The translations under genes were made by a program, and so were the position numbers. Shown one piece after another: positions 33,976-43,369 of a DNA stretch of 64,000 bases. The notes below the pieces were generated by a model. That model made no database searches and was not told the origin of the DNA. It saw only the letters and a list, made by a program, of their open reading frames with translations. The stretch is from JAGWBD01 sp965197455 (lineage in GTDB: Bacteria > Chloroflexota > Anaerolineae > Aggregatilineales > Phototrophicaceae): contig OZ240208.1 of the NCBI GenBank assembly GCA_965197455.1, positions 744,001 to 808,000 on the forward strand, given 5' to 3'. Position 1 is the stretch's first letter. Each line of letters opens with the position of its first letter.

Positions 33976-35634
33976 ATGACTACTTTGAACCCACTGCCAC
34001 TTGTCCTGTACGCTGACAATGATCAACACCTTACGGCACAACTCAAGCATATCTTTCTCCGCGATGGATTTCGTCTTGAAATTGTCGGAGATGGTGTTGA
34101 GGCGCTTGGCCTTGCTCGCCAACTGGTGCCGACCCTGATCATTCTCGACAGTGAATTGCCAGGCATGAACGGCCTGGAAGTGTTGCGTCAGCTGCGCGAC
34201 GATGAAAAGACTTCAAATATCCCCACCATCGTGATCAGCTCGCAACCACGACGGGCATCGGATGTTGACCGCGGCCTCAGCCTGGGCGCAGACGACTGGA
34301 TGAACAAGCCTTTTAGTCCGCGGGAGCTGCTGGCAAGGGCCCGCAACAAAATGCGCACCCGGCAATTGCAGGCAGATCTACAGCAGCGTACCAGTGAACT
34401 GGAAGCCTTGCTGCACGCCAGTGAACAACTTAACCGGGTGAAGTTGGTCAGCGAGTTGCTGGAGCTTTTGCCGAGGTTGGCCTTTGAGATGCTGCCAGGC
34501 ACTCTGGTCGCCATGGGTCGTGTAGACGAAAAAGGCGTGCTCCGGTCCCATCGCATCTTTCGCAAGGACGGGAAACCGGTTTCGGCTACCACGGAATCTT
34601 CCCTGACCGCCCTGTTGCAAGCCGAGCCGCACTCACGCCTCATCGTTGACGAAGCCGGGCTGCCAGAGGGATGGACCAGCGCCATGGTTGCGGTCGTGCA
34701 TCACGGTGATTTTGTTCAGGCCAGCACGATCATCGCCAGCACCTCGGGTCAGTATCATTCAAGGCAGTTGCAGTTGCTGGAAGGCATTGGCCAGCAGGCC
34801 GTACTCGCCCTCGACGATGCCAGGTTGCATGAGCTCCTCACTGAACAGAATCTTCATCTGGAAGAAACGGTCCGCAAACGCAGCGCTGACCTACAGTCCA
34901 CCCAGAACATGCTCATACGCTCTGAAAAGCTGGCGACCATTGGCCACATGGCGGCCGGGCTGGCACATGAAATCAACAACCCCTTGCAGCCAATCCGCAT
35001 TCTGCTGGACGACATGCTGGAAGACATTCAGGCTGGCGTGATGCCCGAGCGCGAGGACATCATCCGCATCCAGGAAAGCATCGGGCGCATCAGAAGTACT
35101 GTAGGCCAGCTCCTTGGCATGGCAAGTCGTGAACAGGAAGAGCCCGAGTTTTCGAGGGTAGACCCTGCTGACATGCTGCGCGATGTCGTGCGTCTGAATC
35201 AAAAGCTGTTTGAACAAAGTGGACTAGGGATTGAGGTAACCCTGCCGCCCTTGCCTGCAGTCTGCGGCAACCGCGACCAGCTGGAGCAGGTCTTTATCAA
35301 TCTGCTGCTGAATGCCAGGGCCGCAATGTCACAGGGTGATTCCGTGACAATTGCTGCGCAGAAGCTTGCCAGTAACGTGGAGATTAACGTGCGTGATACA
35401 GGCAAGGGAATTGCACAGGAGCACATCAAGGAGATCTTCGAGCCCTATTTTACAACCCGGGAAGAAGGGCGCGGTCTGGGCCTGTTCATCAGCTACAGCA
35501 TTATCCAGAACCACCACGGTGAAATCGAGGTGGAGAGCAGGGTTGGTGCAGGATCGACCTTTACCGTGCGCCTGCCGCAGGCCACAGAGTCTTGCGAGCA
35601 GTTTACTCAGCCTGCTGCGACCCAGGTAGCCTGA
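33976..35634 (+). CDS. Receiver-first sensor histidine kinase
   Basis: 552 residues, no membrane helix. Order: REC (1-125; phosphoacceptor D58 in LIILDSELPGMNG, Lys in MNKPFSPREL), a short coiled coil, a GAF-like region (about 150-285), a dimerisation/phosphotransfer helix with H331 in GLAHEINNPLQPI, and a HATPase (about 415-530; N box VFINLLLNARAAM, DTGKGIAQEH, GLGLFISYSII). Reads as a soluble NtrB-like kinase controlled by its own receiver. Strong AGGAGG sits 8 bases before the ATG. The 3' end overlaps the convergent TPR gene by 28 bases. Its partner regulator is not adjacent. Confidence 0.88.
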   Translation: MTTLNPLPLVLYADNDQHLTAQLKHIFLRDGFRLEIVGDGVEALGLARQLVPTLIILDSELPGMNGLEVLRQLRDDEKTSNIPTIVISSQPRRASDVDRGLSLGADDWMNKPFSPRELLARARNKMRTRQLQADLQQRTSELEALLHASEQLNRVKLVSELLELLPRLAFEMLPGTLVAMGRVDEKGVLRSHRIFRKDGKPVSATTESSLTALLQAEPHSRLIVDEAGLPEGWTSAMVAVVHHGDFVQASTIIASTSGQYHSRQLQLLEGIGQQAVLALDDARLHELLTEQNLHLEETVRKRSADLQSTQNMLIRSEKLATIGHMAAGLAHEINNPLQPIRILLDDMLEDIQAGVMPEREDIIRIQESIGRIRSTVGQLLGMASREQEEPEFSRVDPADMLRDVVRLNQKLFEQSGLGIEVTLPPLPAVCGNRDQLEQVFINLLLNARAAMSQGDSVTIAAQKLASNVEINVRDTGKGIAQEHIKEIFEPYFTTREEGRGLGLFISYSIIQNHHGEIEVESRVGAGSTFTVRLPQATESCEQFTQPAATQVA

Positions 35635-36851
35635 AAGGCGGATCGCTCCAGTGTGCCATCGCTCCATTCGCTTGCGCTCTCAAGAGGAGCTGCGATGATC
35701 CGCAGCGTCACATTCTCCTGAGCGCAATCTACGATGCGAACGCCCAGTGCCGGAGCGCTGTTTAGCAAGTGCGCCGCAAACGTTGCCATCAATTCCATTG
35801 ACTCATTGATCGTATTCCGCAGGCCGCGACTGGTTCTCAGGCATACATTCGCCAGCGCCGTGCTCCCGAGCACTGTCCCTTCCAGCGTAGGGGTGTCTAT
35901 GATTAACTCAAGACCGGCCTGCGCAAATGCGTTGAGGTACAGCAAAGCAAACTCCTCTGCATCGGTTTGGGTGGGATAGGGATAGGTTGGCACCGGTGTC
36001 GGAGACGCTGATGGCACTGAAGGCGTCACCGTTGCAGCCACGCTCCCACCCTCATCGCTTCCACCAGTCGGAGTGCCCTGCGCTCCTGAATCAGGCGAAG
36101 ATGTCACGCTAGCAATGGGCGCATCAGAGGTCACAGTCGCAGCCAATTGGTCTGAAGCGATGATTTCGCTTCCAGTCTCACCTGAGCTTGCTTCCAAAGT
36201 CTGATCCGCCTGACTGACGGATGTCACGTCTACTTCAGGGCTGGCCGTGATTGCTGAAATTGATGTTACGTCTGTTATCGCCGTTGCCGAAGTTTCTGCC
36301 CCGGCAGAGCTGGTGAGCGGCGTCGGCCCTACAACTTCGGGCGTCTCTTCAGCCTGGGCGATCAGCGCGGACTCGGACGACGATTCCACCGGAGTCGCTG
36401 TGACAGGAACGAGTTCAATGCCCAAATACCTGAGAGCCAGCCAGCCACCCACCACCAGAACGATAACGAGCACAGTCATGCTTACTGGCCTGAAATAGCT
36501 GCCATTGTCGCCACGTAGCTGGATGGAAGGCATTCGCGGCCTTGGCAGACGGGGTCTGGGAATACGCAGTCGACTGCGCCTGCCTGGAGATTCTTCTGAA
36601 GGAAAGCGTTCGTCGAGGGCAGAAAGCAGGGAGCGAGCCTGCTGATCATTGGGGTCCAGGCGCAACACCTGGCCCAGCGCATCTCGAGCAGCGAAAGAGT
36701 CGCGCACTGAATGCGCCAACAGCCACCAGGCATCCGTATTTTCAGGATCCTGTTCCAGAAGAGACCTGATTAGATTTTCAGCATCTTCCAGATTTCCGGC
36801 TTCAATGCAAGCATGAGCCTGAGCCAGAATCTGAACGCTCGATCCGCTCAT
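35607..36851 (-). CDS. Membrane protein with cytoplasmic TPR and long Ser/Thr-rich outside region
   Basis: 414 residues from the ATG at 36851 (MSGSSVQILAQAH). Residues 1-85 hold two TPR-like repeats (CIEAGNLEDAENLIRSLLEQ, ARDALGQVLRLDPND), then a basic Arg/Pro stretch (about 90-115), one helix (MTVLVIVLVVGGWLAL) and about 130 residues rich in Ser, Thr, Val and Ala. A compact C-terminal domain (about 295-414) has Cys in LANVCLRTSRGL and RIVDCAQEN. No family is recognised. It follows tRNA-Leu by 98 bases with its own promoter. Confidence 0.7.
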   Translation of the reverse strand: MSGSSVQILAQAHACIEAGNLEDAENLIRSLLEQDPENTDAWWLLAHSVRDSFAARDALGQVLRLDPNDQQARSLLSALDERFPSEESPGRRSRLRIPRPRLPRPRMPSIQLRGDNGSYFRPVSMTVLVIVLVVGGWLALRYLGIELVPVTATPVESSSESALIAQAEETPEVVGPTPLTSSAGAETSATAITDVTSISAITASPEVDVTSVSQADQTLEASSGETGSEIIASDQLAATVTSDAPIASVTSSPDSGAQGTPTGGSDEGGSVAATVTPSVPSASPTPVPTYPYPTQTDAEEFALLYLNAFAQAGLELIIDTPTLEGTVLGSTALANVCLRTSRGLRNTINESMELMATFAAHLLNSAPALGVRIVDCAQENVTLRIIAAPLESASEWSDGTLERSAFQATWVAAG

Positions 36852-36886
36852 CGATGACTCCCGTAGCCGGCCGGCGCACGACACTG

Positions 36887-36916
36887 ATTGTAACAGCGTG
36901 AAGGTTTGACTTGCAA
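36887..36916 (-). promoter_or_regulatory. Promoter of the TPR membrane gene
   Basis: TTGCAA (36916-36911), 18 bases, TACAAT (36892-36887) on the minus strand, 36 bases before the ATG. Confidence 0.55.
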
Positions 36917-36949
36917 CACAAGGACATAGCAAGGGATGGACTGACAATA

Positions 36950-37031
36950 TGCCCCGGAGAGGATTTGAACCTCCACCCCCGAAAGGACACAGCCCTCAAC
37001 CGTGCGCGTCTGCCTGTTCCGCCACCGGGGC
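36950..37031 (-). tRNA. tRNA-Leu (anticodon GAG)
   Basis: Reading the minus strand, GCCCCGG pairs with CCGGGGC to close the acceptor stem, with discriminator A. The anticodon stem CACGG/CTGTG encloses the loop TTGAGGG, giving anticodon GAG. A long variable arm (TGTCCTTTCGGGGG) marks a class II tRNA, and GGTTCAAATCC is the T loop. 82 bases; the CCA end is not encoded. Confidence 0.95.
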
Positions 37032-37041
37032 AACGGGCGCC

Positions 37042-37069
37042 AGTATAACGGCAGGTTTGCGACTGTCAA
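37042..37069 (-). promoter_or_regulatory. tRNA-Leu promoter
   Basis: Exact TTGACA (37069-37064), 16-base spacer, TATACT (37047-37042) on the minus strand. The -10 ends 10 bases before the mature tRNA, so the transcript carries almost no leader. This is the best match to a housekeeping promoter in the window. Confidence 0.8.
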
Positions 37070-37095
37070 TGCCATGCATCAGGCTTGCAAAAATG

Positions 37096-37104
37096 TGCTA
37101 CACT
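37096..37104 (+). promoter_or_regulatory. Extended -10 upstream of plsX
   Basis: GTGCTACACT contains TG-n-TACACT about 25 bases before the plsX ATG; no good -35. Divergent from the tRNA-Leu promoter. Confidence 0.4.
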
Positions 37105-37128
37105 CGCGCGCGACCGTCAGGAGAGCAT

Positions 37129-38169
37129 ATGCGTATTGCTGTCGATGCGATGGGAAGCGACAATTGCCCCGGGCCGGATGTTCTGGGTGCAGTGATGGCT
37201 GCCAGCGAGACGGACCTCAAAATCATTCTGGTTGGTGACGACAAGCGGGTCTCGGCAGCACTGGGCAAACATCGCACAAACGGGCTGCCCATCGAGGTTC
37301 GGCACAGTTCGCAGGCAGTTACGATGACGGATCGGCCGGCAATAGCCAGCAAGGGCAAGCCAGACTCATCCATGCACGTTGGCATGCGCATGGTTCGCGA
37401 CGGCCAGGCCGATGCCTTCGTCAGCATGGGCAACACGGGGGCTGCGCTGACGATCGCCACGCTCTTTACCTTGCGTCGAATTTCTGGCGTAAGGCGACCG
37501 GCCGTCAGCGGGATATTCCCGATTGGAGACAAAATCGTCATTTTGCTGGACATCGGCGCAAATACGAATTCGCGGCCGGAGTGGCTACTGCAATTTGCGC
37601 AAATGGGGAAAATCTATGCCCGTGAAGTGCTAAACATTCCTGCGCCCAAGGTGGGCCTGCTCTCGAACGGAGAGGAAGAAGGCAAGGGAGACGAACTGGT
37701 TCGCCAGACCGATCCCCTGTTGCGTGAAAGCAGGATGAACTACATCGGCAATATTGAACCGGAAGATGTATTCAAGGGCCGGGTGGACGTCGTCATCAGC
37801 GATGGCTTCCTGGGCAACATGCTTGTCAAGACCTTTGAATCCACTTCGCGCTACGTCACCAGACTGATCCGCGAGGAAATCCGCTCCGACCCTCTGTCCC
37901 TGCTTGCTGGCGCCTTGCTGCAACCCGCCATCAGGCGCGTACGCCGTCGTGCGGATACTTTCGAGGTGGGGGGTGCCCCGCTCCTTGGTGTCAACGGTGT
38001 GGTTATAATCGGGCACGGTCGCTCCAACGCGAACGCCGTGTGCAATGCGATCAAGCAGGCAGCACGGGCTGTGGAAGGCAACGTCATTGATGCTATTCGG
38101 GCGGGTGTCCAGGAACGGCCCGGACTGCAAACGAAACAGGAGCATGGCAATCATGGATCTGTTGCGTAA
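37129..38169 (+). CDS. plsX: Phosphate acyltransferase PlsX
   Basis: 346 residues from the ATG at 37129 (MRIAVDAMGSDNCPGPDVLG) behind AGGAGA; the open frame further upstream runs through the tRNA and is spurious. Makes acyl-phosphate from acyl-ACP for phospholipid synthesis. Conserved SMHVGMRMVRDGQADAFVSM, NTGAALTIATL, LDIGANTNSRPEWLLQFA, GNIEPEDVFKG and SDGFLGNMLVKT are seen. The stop lies 17 bases inside fabF, the usual plsX-fab linkage. Confidence 0.95.
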   Translation: MRIAVDAMGSDNCPGPDVLGAVMAASETDLKIILVGDDKRVSAALGKHRTNGLPIEVRHSSQAVTMTDRPAIASKGKPDSSMHVGMRMVRDGQADAFVSMGNTGAALTIATLFTLRRISGVRRPAVSGIFPIGDKIVILLDIGANTNSRPEWLLQFAQMGKIYAREVLNIPAPKVGLLSNGEEEGKGDELVRQTDPLLRESRMNYIGNIEPEDVFKGRVDVVISDGFLGNMLVKTFESTSRYVTRLIREEIRSDPLSLLAGALLQPAIRRVRRRADTFEVGGAPLLGVNGVVIIGHGRSNANAVCNAIKQAARAVEGNVIDAIRAGVQERPGLQTKQEHGNHGSVA

Positions 38170-39415
38170 TGGCCGCCCCAGGGTAGTCATCACCGGCCTG
38201 GGCGCAGTAACCGCTTTGGGTTCAGCCCGTTCGCTTTGGGAAGGGCTGAAGGCAGGCCGCTCCGGCATTCGCAGGCTGGAAACAATCGAGACCGGGCATG
38301 TGCCGGTCAAAATCGGTGGTGAGGTGCGCGACTTTGACCCCACCCAATACATCGAGCGCAAGGAAGCCAGGCGCATGGGGCGCGCGTCCCAGTTCGCGGT
38401 AGCTGCCTCAAAGATGGCCGTAGAAGACGCGGGCTACAAAATCAGCGACATTGAAGCCGAGGGCGAAAAGGTGGGCGTCGTGCTTGGCACTTCGCTTGGC
38501 TCACACGAAATGGCCGAGAACAGCACCTGGCGTTACAAGACAGGTGGTTATCGCAAGCCCAACCCACTGTCACTCATCAATTCACTGCCCAATATGCCCG
38601 CCCACTACGTGAGTCGTTTCTTGCGGGCGCTGGGCCCCCTCAGCGCCCCTTCGACTGCCTGTGCCGCGGGCACCCAGTCCGTTGGCGAAGCCAGCGAACT
38701 CATTCGCGGCGGCCGTTCCGACGTCATCATTGCCGGTGGCGTGGAGTCTGTGCTGCAGGACTATGCGCTGGCCGGCTTTGAGGCCATGCAGGCCCTTGCG
38801 GCTGGCTACAACGACAACCCGGAAGAGGCCAGCCAGCCCTTCGACCTGAATCGCTCAGGCTTTGTATTCAGCGAAGGCTGTGGCGTGCTCATTCTGGAAA
38901 GTCTGGCGCATGCGCTACGTCGTGGCGCGCGCATCTACGCCGAGATACTCGGCCACGCTTCTTCCTCGGATGCCTATCATATTGCCGCGCTCGATCCTGA
39001 GGGCGGCGGCGCCAGGCGCTCGATGCAATGGGCACTTGACGATGCGCATGTTAACCCCGGCGACATTCAGTATATCAACGCCCACGGAACGTCGACCCAG
39101 GCCAATGACAAGATGGAAACGCTGGCCATTCACCGCATTTTCCGTGACCACGCCGCCAACATGACCGTGTCGTCCACCAAGAGCATGATGGGCCACGCGC
39201 TGGGCGGGTCAGGCGCCATCGAGGCAATTGCCAGCACCATGTCACTTTTTGAAAAGGTGTTGCACCCCACCATCAACTATCATACGCCGGACCCCGAGTG
39301 CGATCTGGACTACGTGCCCAACGAGGCTCGTGACGTGCCCGACCTCAAATATCTGATGTCCAACAGTTTCGGGCTGGGTGGCCAGAACGCCTCAATCGTG
39401 CTGTCACGATTCTGA
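38153..39415 (+). CDS. fabF: Beta-ketoacyl-ACP synthase II
   Basis: 420 residues from the ATG at 38153; an ATG at 38144 is possible but only one base from the AGGAG. Thiolase fold with the Cys-His-His triad: C170 in APSTACAAGTQSVGEA, His in INAHGTSTQANDKME and His in STKSMMGHALGGSGAIEA; C-terminal SNSFGLGGQNAS. Condenses malonyl-ACP with acyl-ACP in fatty-acid elongation. Overlaps plsX by 17 bases; acpP is 19 kb away. Confidence 0.94.
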   Translation: MDLLRNGRPRVVITGLGAVTALGSARSLWEGLKAGRSGIRRLETIETGHVPVKIGGEVRDFDPTQYIERKEARRMGRASQFAVAASKMAVEDAGYKISDIEAEGEKVGVVLGTSLGSHEMAENSTWRYKTGGYRKPNPLSLINSLPNMPAHYVSRFLRALGPLSAPSTACAAGTQSVGEASELIRGGRSDVIIAGGVESVLQDYALAGFEAMQALAAGYNDNPEEASQPFDLNRSGFVFSEGCGVLILESLAHALRRGARIYAEILGHASSSDAYHIAALDPEGGGARRSMQWALDDAHVNPGDIQYINAHGTSTQANDKMETLAIHRIFRDHAANMTVSSTKSMMGHALGGSGAIEAIASTMSLFEKVLHPTINYHTPDPECDLDYVPNEARDVPDLKYLMSNSFGLGGQNASIVLSRF

Positions 39416-39422
39416 TTTACTC

Positions 39423-40682
39423 GTGAGCCAGGATCTGCTTCGCGATTGCGAAGGTTGGCTGGCCCGCAACGAATTGCGCCGGGTGGAGGTTGCTGTCGCC
39501 AGGGCGCTGCGGAGCAACACTGACAACAACACAAGTGTTGCCCTCCGTCTCTTGCGCGCCCGGGCCCGTTTGAACGACGCGCGCCCGGCCGAAGCTCTCG
39601 ACGACTTGCAGACAGTTAGCATGCTGGATGCGCAACGTGCGCATTCACCGGAAGTGCTGGAACTGCGCGGAGATAGTCTTCTCGCACGTTTTGAGTTGGC
39701 GAGCGTGGGCTTTGCAGACCACAACGACACGGACAAGGCGGCTGGATGTTACGAGCGCATCCTGTCTGAATTCGCCGAATATAAAAATGTCGGATGGGTG
39801 CTGTTCCAGTTGGGTCGGCTCGCGCTGATCAGCAATGACGTGCCTCTGGCGCGTGAACGCTTCCTCGCTGCCCTGCTCGCACCGTCCAGACTGGCGGTGT
39901 TAAGCGCCCTGTGTTTCGAACGCCTGGGCTACATCACATTCTATGAAGAGCGACGCTTGCCGCGCGCACTCGGTTTGCTGGACAAGGCCATCGCAACCTG
40001 TCCTGCCGGCAGTGATCTGGCATGGTTGATTCAGGTGCATCTGTTGCGCAGCAATGTCCTGAATGAACTGGAGAATACATCCGCCGCCATCGCTGCCGCG
40101 GAAACGGCGGTGTCGCTGGCAGAAAGCGATCCCGAGTCCCAGGCTGAAGCCTTGCTCACACTGGCTGAACTCCTCGCTGGCACTGACGGACAAAACCAGG
40201 AAATAATTGGCCACATGCAGCACTATCTTCAACTGCGCCAGGCACCCCCTGGCCAGGATGTCACCTGGTCACGCGCGCACGAGTTGCTCGGTGACGCCTG
40301 GTCTGCCCTGGGGCATAATGGGGAGGCGGTGGCCGCATGGCAGGAGGCGTTGAACTATAATCCGGACAATCCCTGGAACGTTTCTGTCCAGCGGCGCATT
40401 GCCATGAGCCTGTATCAGCAAGGCGACTATCCAGCTGCTGTGGAGGAACTGGAACGCTTGCTGGAATCTTCAGATGTTGAGGGAAATCGCGCATCTGATT
40501 TTAATCTTTACGCCATGCTGGGTTACTCACACTTCCGTTTGGGGCAGTACAGAGAGGCCGGCGACGCCCTTGAACGTTCGTTGCAGCTGGCTCCTTCCGG
40601 AACAGAGGGTCTGGAGCGTCTGCAGCATTACTTCAGGCAGGCCAGGCAACGGGCGACGCCATCGGAGAGCAGAAGCGAATGA
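39423..40682 (+). CDS. TPR-repeat protein
   Basis: 419 residues from the GTG at 39423 (VSQDLLRDCEGWLARNEL); no ribosome site is obvious, and an upstream ATG at 39378 lies inside fabF. Mostly helical repeats of TPR type, e.g. YERILSEFAEYKNVGWVLFQ, AHELLGDAWSALGHNGEAVA and YAMLGYSHFRLGQYREAGD. No signal peptide or membrane helix, so a cytoplasmic scaffold is likely. Overlaps trmFO as ATGA. Function unassigned. Confidence 0.75.
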   Translation: MSQDLLRDCEGWLARNELRRVEVAVARALRSNTDNNTSVALRLLRARARLNDARPAEALDDLQTVSMLDAQRAHSPEVLELRGDSLLARFELASVGFADHNDTDKAAGCYERILSEFAEYKNVGWVLFQLGRLALISNDVPLARERFLAALLAPSRLAVLSALCFERLGYITFYEERRLPRALGLLDKAIATCPAGSDLAWLIQVHLLRSNVLNELENTSAAIAAAETAVSLAESDPESQAEALLTLAELLAGTDGQNQEIIGHMQHYLQLRQAPPGQDVTWSRAHELLGDAWSALGHNGEAVAAWQEALNYNPDNPWNVSVQRRIAMSLYQQGDYPAAVEELERLLESSDVEGNRASDFNLYAMLGYSHFRLGQYREAGDALERSLQLAPSGTEGLERLQHYFRQARQRATPSESRSE

Positions 40683-42037
40683 GTGAAGTCGTACCAGTAG
40701 TCGGAGGCGGACTGGCCGGCAGTGAAGCGGCCTGGCAGCTGGCGCAGCGCGGCCTCGACGTGGCGTTGTATGAAATGCGCCCCGCCAGGCGCACTGGCGC
40801 GCATGTGAGCGACCGCCTGGCCGAGCTGGTATGCAGCAATTCGCTCGGCTCCCGCCTGGTTGACAGAGCTTCCGGTCTGCTACAGGCGGAGACGCGCAGG
40901 ATGGGTTCGCTATTGCTGGCCTGTGCGGCTGACGCTGCGGTGCCGGCGGGCGGCGCTCTGGCCGTTGACCGCGAGCGCTTTGCCCAGCGGGTCACCGACA
41001 AGGTGACGCAAAATCCACGCATCCGTCTGCTGCGTGAGGAAGTCCGGGAAATTCCTGCAGGCCCCGCCATCATCGCCACCGGGCCGCTCACCTCACCGGC
41101 GCTTGCGCAGGCTCTGGGTGAGCTCGCAGGTGAAGAGCATCTCTACTTTTACGACGCGATCTCGCCCATCGTCCACGCGGAAAGCATCGACACGGACATC
41201 GCCTTCCGTGCCAGCCGTCATGATCGAGGTGAGGACACCGCCGGTGACTATATCAACTGCCCGCTCGACAAGGAAGAATACGAACGTTTTGTCGCCGCCC
41301 TGCTTGCTGCCGAGCGCATAGAGTTGCGTGATTTTGAAAAAGAAGATCCACAGTTCTTCGAGCGTTGTGTTCCCATCGAACACCTGGCCGAACGAGGACC
41401 GGAGACTCTGACCTTCGGCCCGATGCGGCCTGTCGGTCTGCGCGACCCGCGCACTGGCCAGCGGCCTCATGCGGTAGTGCAATTGCGTCAGGACAATCTG
41501 GCCGGCAGTCTTTACAACATTGTCGGCTTCCAAACCAACATTCGCTGGGGCGCCCAGAAGGAAATCCTGCGCATGATTCCCGGGCTTGGGCGGGCCGAAT
41601 TTCTGCGCATGGGGCAGATGCACCGCAACACCTTCCTCAACGCCCCTGCCCTGCTGCATCCTGCATTGAACCTGCGCCTGAAGCCGAAGCTTTTTCTGGC
41701 AGGACAGCTGACGGGCGTTGAGGGCTATGTGGGCAATGTCGTCACCGGATTGATAGCGGCGCTCAATCTGGAGCGGCAGTTGCGTAACCAACCGGCGTGG
41801 CTGCCGCCGCCCTCCACAATGACCGGCGCCCTGCTACACTATGTCTCACACGCTGAACCGGCAGATTTTCAGCCGATGAAAGCCAATTTTGGCATTCTGC
41901 CACCCTTGCAAACCCGCGTCCGGCGCAAACGTGAGCGCTATCAGGCCTATGCCGCGCGCGCCTTGCGGGACCTGGAAACTTCCTTGCTGGAACTGGCAGA
42001 TCCCTTGCTGACTGTAGAGGATGCCCTGCCGGTCTAG
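40679..42037 (+). CDS. trmFO: Methylenetetrahydrofolate-tRNA-(uracil-5-)-methyltransferase TrmFO
   Basis: 452 residues. Folate- and FAD-dependent formation of m5U54 in tRNA. FAD fold at the N-terminus (VVGGGLAGSEAAWQLAQRG), ELVCSNSLGS, LYFYDAISPIVHAESID, the cofactor-near INCPLDKEEYERF, FERCVPIEHLAERG and GLRDPRTGQRPHAVVQLRQD, GQLTGVEGYVGNVVTGL and the C-terminal MKANFGILPPL. Full length. Ends exactly where hflX begins. Confidence 0.95.
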   Translation: MSEVVPVVGGGLAGSEAAWQLAQRGLDVALYEMRPARRTGAHVSDRLAELVCSNSLGSRLVDRASGLLQAETRRMGSLLLACAADAAVPAGGALAVDRERFAQRVTDKVTQNPRIRLLREEVREIPAGPAIIATGPLTSPALAQALGELAGEEHLYFYDAISPIVHAESIDTDIAFRASRHDRGEDTAGDYINCPLDKEEYERFVAALLAAERIELRDFEKEDPQFFERCVPIEHLAERGPETLTFGPMRPVGLRDPRTGQRPHAVVQLRQDNLAGSLYNIVGFQTNIRWGAQKEILRMIPGLGRAEFLRMGQMHRNTFLNAPALLHPALNLRLKPKLFLAGQLTGVEGYVGNVVTGLIAALNLERQLRNQPAWLPPPSTMTGALLHYVSHAEPADFQPMKANFGILPPLQTRVRRKRERYQAYAARALRDLETSLLELADPLLTVEDALPV

Positions 42038-43369
42038 ATGGCGAAACAGGAGCCTGTGGACGAATTACGCGAAGGTTTTCTCGAAACCAGAGAGCGCGCT
42101 TTTCTGGTCGGCGCGGCCATCAAGGGCAGTAGCCCGCTGCTGGGCCTTGAAGATTCGCTGGATGAACTGGCCTTGCTGGCGGACACCGCCGGTATGGAGG
42201 TCTGCGGCCGCGCCAGCCAACAGGTTGCACGCATCCACCCGGCCACCTGGATCGGTTCGGGCAAGGTCGAGGAAGTGGCTGAACTCCTTGACGAGTATGA
42301 CGCCCAGGTCGTGGTGTTTGATGATGAGCTTTCGCCTCGACACCAGCGTGAACTGGAAAAGCGTTTCGGCGAAGACGTCAAGGTGCTGGATCGTTCCGCG
42401 CTAATCCTGGACATCTTCGCCCAACATGCCAGTACTCGCGCGGGAGCGCTGCAGGTCGAACTCGCGCAATACGAGTACCGCTTGCCGCGCCTGACGCGTC
42501 AATGGACGCATCTCGCGCGCCAGGCAGGCGGTGGCGCAGCTCGGGGCGGGGCTGGCGGCGTGGGCCTGCGTGGTCCCGGCGAAACCCAGCTGGAGGTCGA
42601 TCGACGCGAGATTGGTCGCAAAATTCGCAAGCTCAAGCAGGACCTGGCGCAGGTACGGGCGCACAGGGGTCGCTACCGGTCGCGCCGCAACCGCAGCAAC
42701 ACGCCGGTCGTGGCGCTGGTGGGCTACACCAACGCGGGCAAATCCACGCTTTTTCGCGCGCTAACCGCTGCGCAAGTCTATGTCGCCGACCAGCTCTTTG
42801 CCACGCTGGATCCCACCACTCGCAAGACCCCCCTGCCCTCTGGCCGCGAAATCCTGCTCACTGATACGGTCGGCTTTATCCAAAAGCTGCCGGCGACGCT
42901 GATTGCCGCTTTTCAGGCCACGCTCGAGGAAGTGCGCGAGGCGGATATCGCCCTGCATGTCGTGGATGCATCACATCCCAATGCCCGCCAGCATATTGAG
43001 GCGGTGGAGGACACCCTGGCTGCCATCGACATGCCTGCAGTGCCGCACATTCTGGTCTGGAACAAACTTGATCTGGTAGATGCGGCCCCGCAGCTGTCGG
43101 AGAATTCTGGTCTGAAGTACGCGGGTACGGCCTCCGTCTCCGCATTGCGCGGCAGCGGGCTTGACGAGTTGCGCGAGTTGATCGCGAAGACTTTGGGGCA
43201 GCGCGAACACAGCGTCCGTCTGCGCCTGCCCTGGGAACGCGGCGACCTGATCTCCGGCCTCTACGACTCTTCCACAGTGGAAAAGGTTGAGCACACCACT
43301 GAAGGCGTGCTGGTGACAGCCTCGCTCTCTGCCGAGCTCTACGACCGATATCAAGAGTATTGTGTCTGA
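42038..43369 (+). CDS. hflX: GTPase HflX
   Basis: 443 residues. N-terminal HflX domain (RIHPATWIGSGKVEEVAELL, VVVFDDELSPRHQRELEKR), Gly-rich linker and signature GLRGPGETQLEVDRREIGRK, then the G domain: G1 ALVGYTNAGKSTLFRALT, G3 LLTDTVGFIQKLP, G4 LVWNKLDLVD. Ribosome-associated GTPase that splits or rescues 70S particles under stress. Starts on the base after the trmFO stop; overlaps the next gene by 8 bases. Confidence 0.95.
   Translation: MAKQEPVDELREGFLETRERAFLVGAAIKGSSPLLGLEDSLDELALLADTAGMEVCGRASQQVARIHPATWIGSGKVEEVAELLDEYDAQVVVFDDELSPRHQRELEKRFGEDVKVLDRSALILDIFAQHASTRAGALQVELAQYEYRLPRLTRQWTHLARQAGGGAARGGAGGVGLRGPGETQLEVDRREIGRKIRKLKQDLAQVRAHRGRYRSRRNRSNTPVVALVGYTNAGKSTLFRALTAAQVYVADQLFATLDPTTRKTPLPSGREILLTDTVGFIQKLPATLIAAFQATLEEVREADIALHVVDASHPNARQHIEAVEDTLAAIDMPAVPHILVWNKLDLVDAAPQLSENSGLKYAGTASVSALRGSGLDELRELIAKTLGQREHSVRLRLPWERGDLISGLYDSSTVEKVEHTTEGVLVTASLSAELYDRYQEYCV

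Noticed and set aside
36949..37128. N-terminal extension of plsX through the tRNA gene
   Set aside because: The tRNA is complete and the PlsX start motif with AGGAGA fixes the ATG at 37129.
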